From: Extensimonas soli
GTDB taxonomy: Bacteria; Pseudomonadota; Gammaproteobacteria; Burkholderiales; Burkholderiaceae_C
Direction of reading: 5' to 3'
Length of the DNA stretch: 64,000 nt
Assembly: GCF_029211265.1 (NCBI RefSeq)
Contig: NZ_JARGEL010000011.1
Span: 62,001-126,000, forward strand
The notes below the pieces were generated by a model. It was not told where the DNA came from and did not search any database. It worked only from the letters and a program-made list of their open reading frames with translations. The translations under genes and the position numbers were made by a program. This document shows, one piece after another, positions 60,181 to 64,000 of this stretch. The stretch's first letter is position 1. Each line of letters starts with the position of its first letter.

Positions 60181-61362
60181 TCATGAAACCCGGCCGAAGG
60201 CGTACCCGCTTTGTTCCTGCACCCCTTCGATCTGGTCGAGCAGGCGCAAGAGCGGCGCAAGCTCGCGGTAGCGGCTCGCGGTGGCGCGGATGTAGGCGAC
60301 GAAGCGCGGCGCGTCGGCGAGGTATTTGGGCTTGCCGTCGCGCAGCGTGAGGCGCGCAAAAATGCCCGCGACCTTGAGGTGGCGCTGCAGCCCCATCCAC
60401 TCCACGCTGCGGTAAAACGCGCCAAAGTCCGCGCCCCAGCCCGAGGCGCTGGCCGCGCCCAGCAGGCCCGCGCGGCGCGCCTTTTCCCAGTAGCGCACGG
60501 TGATGTCGATGACGAATTCCTCGTCCCAGCTGATGAAGGCGTCGCGCAGCAGGCTCGCGATGTCGTAGGTGATGGGGCCGTACACCGCATCCTGAAAATC
60601 GAGCACGCCCAGCGGCTCGCCTTCTCGCGTGGGCAGCATCAGGTTGCGCGGCATGAAGTCGCGGTGCACGAACACGCTGGGCGCGGCCAGGTTGTGCGCG
60701 ACGATGGCGTCGAAGGCGCGCGCAAGGGTGTTTTGCTGTGCCTCGTCGAGCTGGATGCCGCGGTGCCGGGCCACGTACCAGTCGGGGAACAGGGCAAGCT
60801 CGCGGCGCAACAGCGCTTCGTCATAGGTTGGCAGCACGCCGGGGCGCGAGGCTTTTTGCCACTCGATCAGCACTTCCACGGCCTGCAGATACCAGCCTTG
60901 TGCGGCCGCAGGCGCAGCCGGGGCCAGCGCCTCGATGAGCGTGTGCGCGCCCAGGTCGCTCAGCAGCATGAAGCCGTCAGCCTCGTCCCAGGCGAGGATC
61001 TGCGGCACGCGCAGGCCCGCGGCCGCCATGAGTGCCTGCACGCGCACGAAGGGGCGGCAGTCCTCGAGCTCGGGCGGCGCGTCCATGACGATGCAGCTGC
61101 CGCTCGCGGCGCGGTCTATGCGCAGATAGCGTCTGAAGCTCGCATCCGCCGAGGCCGGGCGCAGGCTCTCGGGCCGCAAACCGTGCGTGGCTGCAAGCGG
61201 CGCGAGCCAGGCTTCGAAGGCCGCCTGCCGCGCCGCGCTGGGCCAGGCGATGGCGCTGGGGGCAGCGGCGGGGGCAGCGGCGGGGGAGGCAACGGGTGTG
61301 GCGGCGGGGCCGGAATTCGTGGCGCCGCCAGGGGCCGAGGGCAAGAGCTTGGGATCGGTCAT
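60181..61362 (-). CDS. amgK: Aminoglycoside phosphotransferase-like sugar kinase (AmgK-type)
   Basis: A 393-residue kinase-like protein. The N-terminus is low complexity (Pro/Ala, about 10-40), followed by ASFRRYLRIDRAASGSCIVM with the ATP-site region. VFVHRDFMPRNLMLPTREGE holds the catalytic HRD, and LGVLDFQDAVYGPITYD the metal Asp. AmgK phosphorylates N-acetylmuramate and N-acetylglucosamine at the anomeric position for cell wall recycling and is found divergent from lptD in pseudomonads, as here. The partner murU is not in the window, so the assignment is by family and position. The start ATG 61362 is 25 bp from lptD. Confidence 0.8.
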   Translation of the reverse strand: MTDPKLLPSAPGGATNSGPAATPVASPAAAPAAAPSAIAWPSAARQAAFEAWLAPLAATHGLRPESLRPASADASFRRYLRIDRAASGSCIVMDAPPELEDCRPFVRVQALMAAAGLRVPQILAWDEADGFMLLSDLGAHTLIEALAPAAPAAAQGWYLQAVEVLIEWQKASRPGVLPTYDEALLRRELALFPDWYVARHRGIQLDEAQQNTLARAFDAIVAHNLAAPSVFVHRDFMPRNLMLPTREGEPLGVLDFQDAVYGPITYDIASLLRDAFISWDEEFVIDITVRYWEKARRAGLLGAASASGWGADFGAFYRSVEWMGLQRHLKVAGIFARLTLRDGKPKYLADAPRFVAYIRATASRYRELAPLLRLLDQIEGVQEQSGYAFGRVS

Positions 61363-61386
61363 GGATAATCGGATTCTATTTCCCAC

Positions 61387-63948
61387 GTGTGCGTTTCCTC
61401 GCCGTATCCCCTGTCCGTGCCCCGCTGCCAGACCCCCACCGTGCAGATACCACCCACTCCCCGCGCTGCGTCCGCCGCCGCGCAACGGCCGCTCTCGCGT
61501 CCAACGTTGCGCCCCCTGGTCTATGCGCTCGCGCTCGCCTGGTGCGGCGTGCCGCCGGGCGCGTTTGCGCAGGGGGCCGCGGCGCAACCCGCATCCACGC
61601 CGCCCGCATCCGCGGCGTCCACGCCTACGTCTGCGTCCACCGGTGATGCCACGGCCCAGGACGGCTGGGGCCGGCCGCAGCTGCACCCGAGCGCACAGCT
61701 GCAGGAAACCCTCCCGCGCGACGTGCGCCCGCAGTTGCCGCTGTTCGTGCGCGGCGACCGCGTCACGGGCCAGACGGACTTGAACGTGCGGGTCGAGGGC
61801 AACGCCGAGCTGCGCCGCGGCGACACCACGATCCGCGCCGACCGCCTCGAATACCTCGCGCCCGAAGACTTGGCCAAGGCGCGCGGCCAGGTGCACATCA
61901 ACCGTGCGGGCAACATCTTCGACGGCACGGCGCTGGACCTGCGCGTGGAGGCGTTTCAGGGCTTTTTTACCGACGCGCACTACCGCTTTCTGGCCAACGG
62001 CGCCTACGGCGACGCCACGCGCGTGGACTTCGTCGATTCCGACCGCTCCGTGGTGCACGACGCCACCTACACCACCTGCGAGAAGAACGACAGCGCGAGC
62101 TGGACGCCCGACTGGATCCTGCGCGCCAAGACCATCCACCTTGACCAGGAGGAGGACGTGGGCGTGGCCGACGATGGCGTGCTCGAGTTCAAGGGCGTGC
62201 CGGTGCTGCCCATACCGCACATCAGCTTTCCGCTGTCGGACAAGCGCAAGTCCGGCTTTCTGCCGCCCACCTTCGGCCTCGACAGCCGCAGCGGCTTCGA
62301 ATATTCGCAGCCCTATTACTGGAACATCGCACCCAACCGCGACGCCACCTTCACCGGCACGGTGATGGGGCGGCGCGGCGTGAATGCGGGGGGCGACTTC
62401 CGCTACCTCGAGAGCAACTACCGCGGCGAGCTCAAGGCGCAATACATGCCTTCGGACAGCCTGCGCGACCGCGAGCGCTGGACGTACAGCGCCAAGCACG
62501 ACGGCAGCATAGACGCCGCTGGCGTGGGCAATCTGAACCTGCACCTGAACCTCAACCGGGTGAGCGACAACGACTACTGGCGCGACTTCGGCCACGCCTC
62601 GTCGCTGGGCACCAATGTGATGCTGGAGCGCCTGCTGCCCAGCGAAATGGCCTTGTCCTGGGCCGCACGCGACATGACGGCGCAGGTGCGCACGCTCAAG
62701 TGGCAGACCCAGCAGGACATCAACGCGCCCATCGTGCCCCCCTACGACCGCATGCCGCAGTTGCAATGGCGCTATGCCCCCAGCGACTTGCGCCACGGCC
62801 TCGAGAGCAGCGTCGAAATCGATGCCACGCGCTTTGAGGCCGACCGCTTCCTCACCCACCAGCCCAACGCCGACCGCAGCTACATGCTGGCGCAAGTCAG
62901 CCGCCCTTTCCGCACGCCGGGCAGCTTCGTCACGCCGCGCCTGCAGCTCAACGCCACCAACTACCAATTCGACAGCCCGCTCATCAACGGCAGCAAGTCC
63001 GCGAGCCGCACCGTGCCCACCTTCAGCCTGGACAGCGGCCTGGTGTTCGAGCGCGACACACGGCTGCTAGGGCGCAGTTTCGTGCAGACGCTCGAGCCGC
63101 GCGCCTTCTACACCTACACGCCCTACCGCGACCAGCACCTGCTGCCCATCTACGACACCGCAGCCAACGACTTCAACTTCGCCACCATCTACACCGAGAA
63201 TGCCTACGGCGGCAACGACCGCATCGCCGACAACAACCTGCTGACCCTGGGCGTGACCACGCGCTTTCTCGACCCCGACACCGGCGCCGACTCGCTGCGC
63301 CTGGGCATCGCGCAGCGCCTGCGCTTCAAGGACCAGAACGTCACCCTGCCCGGCGAAGCGCCCGCCACCGACCGCGTCTCCGACGTGCTGCTGGGCGCCG
63401 GCACGAACTGGACGCCGCAATGGGGCTTCGACTCCGTCGTGCAATACAACCCGCACACCCGCCGCTCGGTGCGCTCCACCGTGAGCGCCAACTACACGCC
63501 CGGCAATTACCGCACCCTCAGTGCGGCCTACCGCATGCAGCGCGGCACCAGCGAGCAGATCGACCTGGGCTGGCAATGGCCCTTGAGCTCCAGCGCGTCC
63601 GACGCCGGCGGGCGCAAAGACGCCAAAGCCGCGCGCACCGGCAGCGGGCGCTGGTACACCGTCGGGCGGCTGGACTACAGCATGCGCGACAAAAAGCTCG
63701 TGGACATGGTGGTGGGCTTCGAATACGACGGCTGTTGCTGGGTGGGCCGCGTGGTCGTCGACCGGCTGCAAAGCAGCCTGATCACCGCCAACACGCGCCT
63801 GCTGTTCCAGATCGAATTCGTTGGCTTCTCGCGCCTGAGCCTGGGGCAGGACCCGCTCGCGGCGCTCAAGCAAAACGTGCCACGCTACCAGCCCCTGCAC
63901 GACCCCGCGGCGCGCGCCCTGCCCAGCCGCTTCAGCAACTACGATTGA
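61387..63948 (+). CDS. lptD: LPS-assembly protein LptD
   Basis: An 853-residue outer-membrane protein that inserts lipopolysaccharide into the outer leaflet together with LptE. A signal peptide region (about 25-62) and a Pro/Ala-rich stretch are followed by the N-terminal OstA domain (FVRGDRVTGQTDLNVRVEGN, LEYLAPEDLAKARGQVHINR). Then comes the beta-barrel (YYWNIAPNRDATFTGTVMG, ending VGFEYDGCCWVGRVVV, with the Cys pair needed for disulfides). No ATG is available: GTG 61387 or GTG 61417 must be used. It is divergent from the amgK-like kinase and followed by a surA-like gene, the usual order. Confidence 0.95.
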   Translation: MCVSSPYPLSVPRCQTPTVQIPPTPRAASAAAQRPLSRPTLRPLVYALALAWCGVPPGAFAQGAAAQPASTPPASAASTPTSASTGDATAQDGWGRPQLHPSAQLQETLPRDVRPQLPLFVRGDRVTGQTDLNVRVEGNAELRRGDTTIRADRLEYLAPEDLAKARGQVHINRAGNIFDGTALDLRVEAFQGFFTDAHYRFLANGAYGDATRVDFVDSDRSVVHDATYTTCEKNDSASWTPDWILRAKTIHLDQEEDVGVADDGVLEFKGVPVLPIPHISFPLSDKRKSGFLPPTFGLDSRSGFEYSQPYYWNIAPNRDATFTGTVMGRRGVNAGGDFRYLESNYRGELKAQYMPSDSLRDRERWTYSAKHDGSIDAAGVGNLNLHLNLNRVSDNDYWRDFGHASSLGTNVMLERLLPSEMALSWAARDMTAQVRTLKWQTQQDINAPIVPPYDRMPQLQWRYAPSDLRHGLESSVEIDATRFEADRFLTHQPNADRSYMLAQVSRPFRTPGSFVTPRLQLNATNYQFDSPLINGSKSASRTVPTFSLDSGLVFERDTRLLGRSFVQTLEPRAFYTYTPYRDQHLLPIYDTAANDFNFATIYTENAYGGNDRIADNNLLTLGVTTRFLDPDTGADSLRLGIAQRLRFKDQNVTLPGEAPATDRVSDVLLGAGTNWTPQWGFDSVVQYNPHTRRSVRSTVSANYTPGNYRTLSAAYRMQRGTSEQIDLGWQWPLSSSASDAGGRKDAKAARTGSGRWYTVGRLDYSMRDKKLVDMVVGFEYDGCCWVGRVVVDRLQSSLITANTRLLFQIEFVGFSRLSLGQDPLAALKQNVPRYQPLHDPAARALPSRFSNYD

Positions 63949-63957
63949 CCCGCCACC

Positions 63958-64000
63958 ATGAACCACCGTCTTCTTGCCCTGGGCCTTGCGTGCCTGGGTT
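63958..64000 (+). CDS. surA: Start of an exported protein, probably SurA (cut by window edge)
   Basis: The first 14 codons, MNHRLLALGLACLG, form the beginning of a signal peptide. The gene starts 9 bp after lptD. SurA, a periplasmic chaperone and prolyl isomerase for outer membrane proteins, follows lptD in most betaproteobacteria. The name rests on position alone. Confidence 0.55.
   Translation, partial: MNHRLLALGLACLG

Noticed and set aside
61363-62967. Upstream extension of the amgK-like minus-strand frame
   Set aside because: It runs antisense to lptD. The kinase starts at 61362, where family similarity begins after a short variable tail.

Overview
The window looks like chromosomal DNA of a high-GC betaproteobacterium of the order Burkholderiales, most likely family Comamonadaceae (Acidovorax, Alicycliphilus or Diaphorobacter type). 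The reasons are the core-gene content (DUF3579-argD-argF, hemJ/hemB, aroG, lptD-surA, LemA-TPM), strong GC bias at third codon positions, and the short AGCTGCT-type intergenic repeat that I associate with that family. This is inference from gene order and composition; no database was searched.

Layout. 1-2.3 kb: mnmA (cut by the left edge), nudJ and a tyrosine phosphatase. 2.65-7.9 kb: a four-gene, AT-richer cassette built around a soluble fusion of two AAA modules with an FtsH-type M41 protease, followed by a small basic protein, a membrane protein and a YbjN-like protein. 7.9-11.1 kb: aidB-like acyl-CoA dehydrogenase and an MFS transporter. 11.4-15 kb: a FecR / OmpA-like lipoprotein / CHASE2 set and a PEP-CTERM-type protein. 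15-21.6 kb: pirin, SlyD-type isomerase, AmpG-like permease, phospholipase D-family synthase, nitroreductase and an anti-sigma-like protein. 21.6-25 kb: DUF3579, argD, argF and cytochrome c5. 25.5-30.3 kb: an AaeB/FUSC-type efflux operon on the minus strand. 30.4-33 kb: VanZ-like protein and hemJ, divergent from hemB. 33.2-38.3 kb: a marR-oprM-emrA-emrB efflux operon. 38.4-44.2 kb: DHH phosphoesterase, a PRPP-synthetase paralogue, a COG2187-type kinase-like protein, host-attachment protein, dienelactone hydrolase and MarC. 44.3-51.4 kb: tRNA-Phe, then a lower-GC accessory stretch (Sel1-like protein, SOS-controlled umuDC, a decayed gene, Fic, a barnase/barstar pair). 51.7-64 kb: aroG behind an aromatic leader peptide, M48 protease, flavodoxin, a metH homocysteine module, two TPM proteins with LemA, a DUF protein, rsmE, amgK-like kinase, lptD and the first codons of a surA-like gene.

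The most unusual feature is the load of palindromic repeats. Three families of about 160-175 bp (called PR1, PR2 and PR3 here) share a plan: terminal inverted repeats, subterminal inverted repeats and a central hairpin. PR1 and PR2 are bounded by CTAG. Two of the four PR1 copies lie inside genes, in the same orientation and reading frame, and add 34 and about 55 codons without breaking the frame. This resembles the protein-invading palindromic elements of Rickettsia. A PR2 copy supplies the stop codon of one of those genes. A fourth, ~45-50 bp family (PR4) is built into argF and an outer-membrane efflux gene and supplies the stop codon of hemB. A fifth (PR5) lies between genes. The second candidate novelty is the AAA/M41 cassette: its first AAA module has lost the Walker B glutamate, its FtsH-like module lacks the usual pore-loop stretch, and membrane segments are found only in the neighbouring gene. 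The third is a leader peptide dense in Phe, Tyr and Trp followed by a terminator in front of aroG, which fits transcription attenuation.
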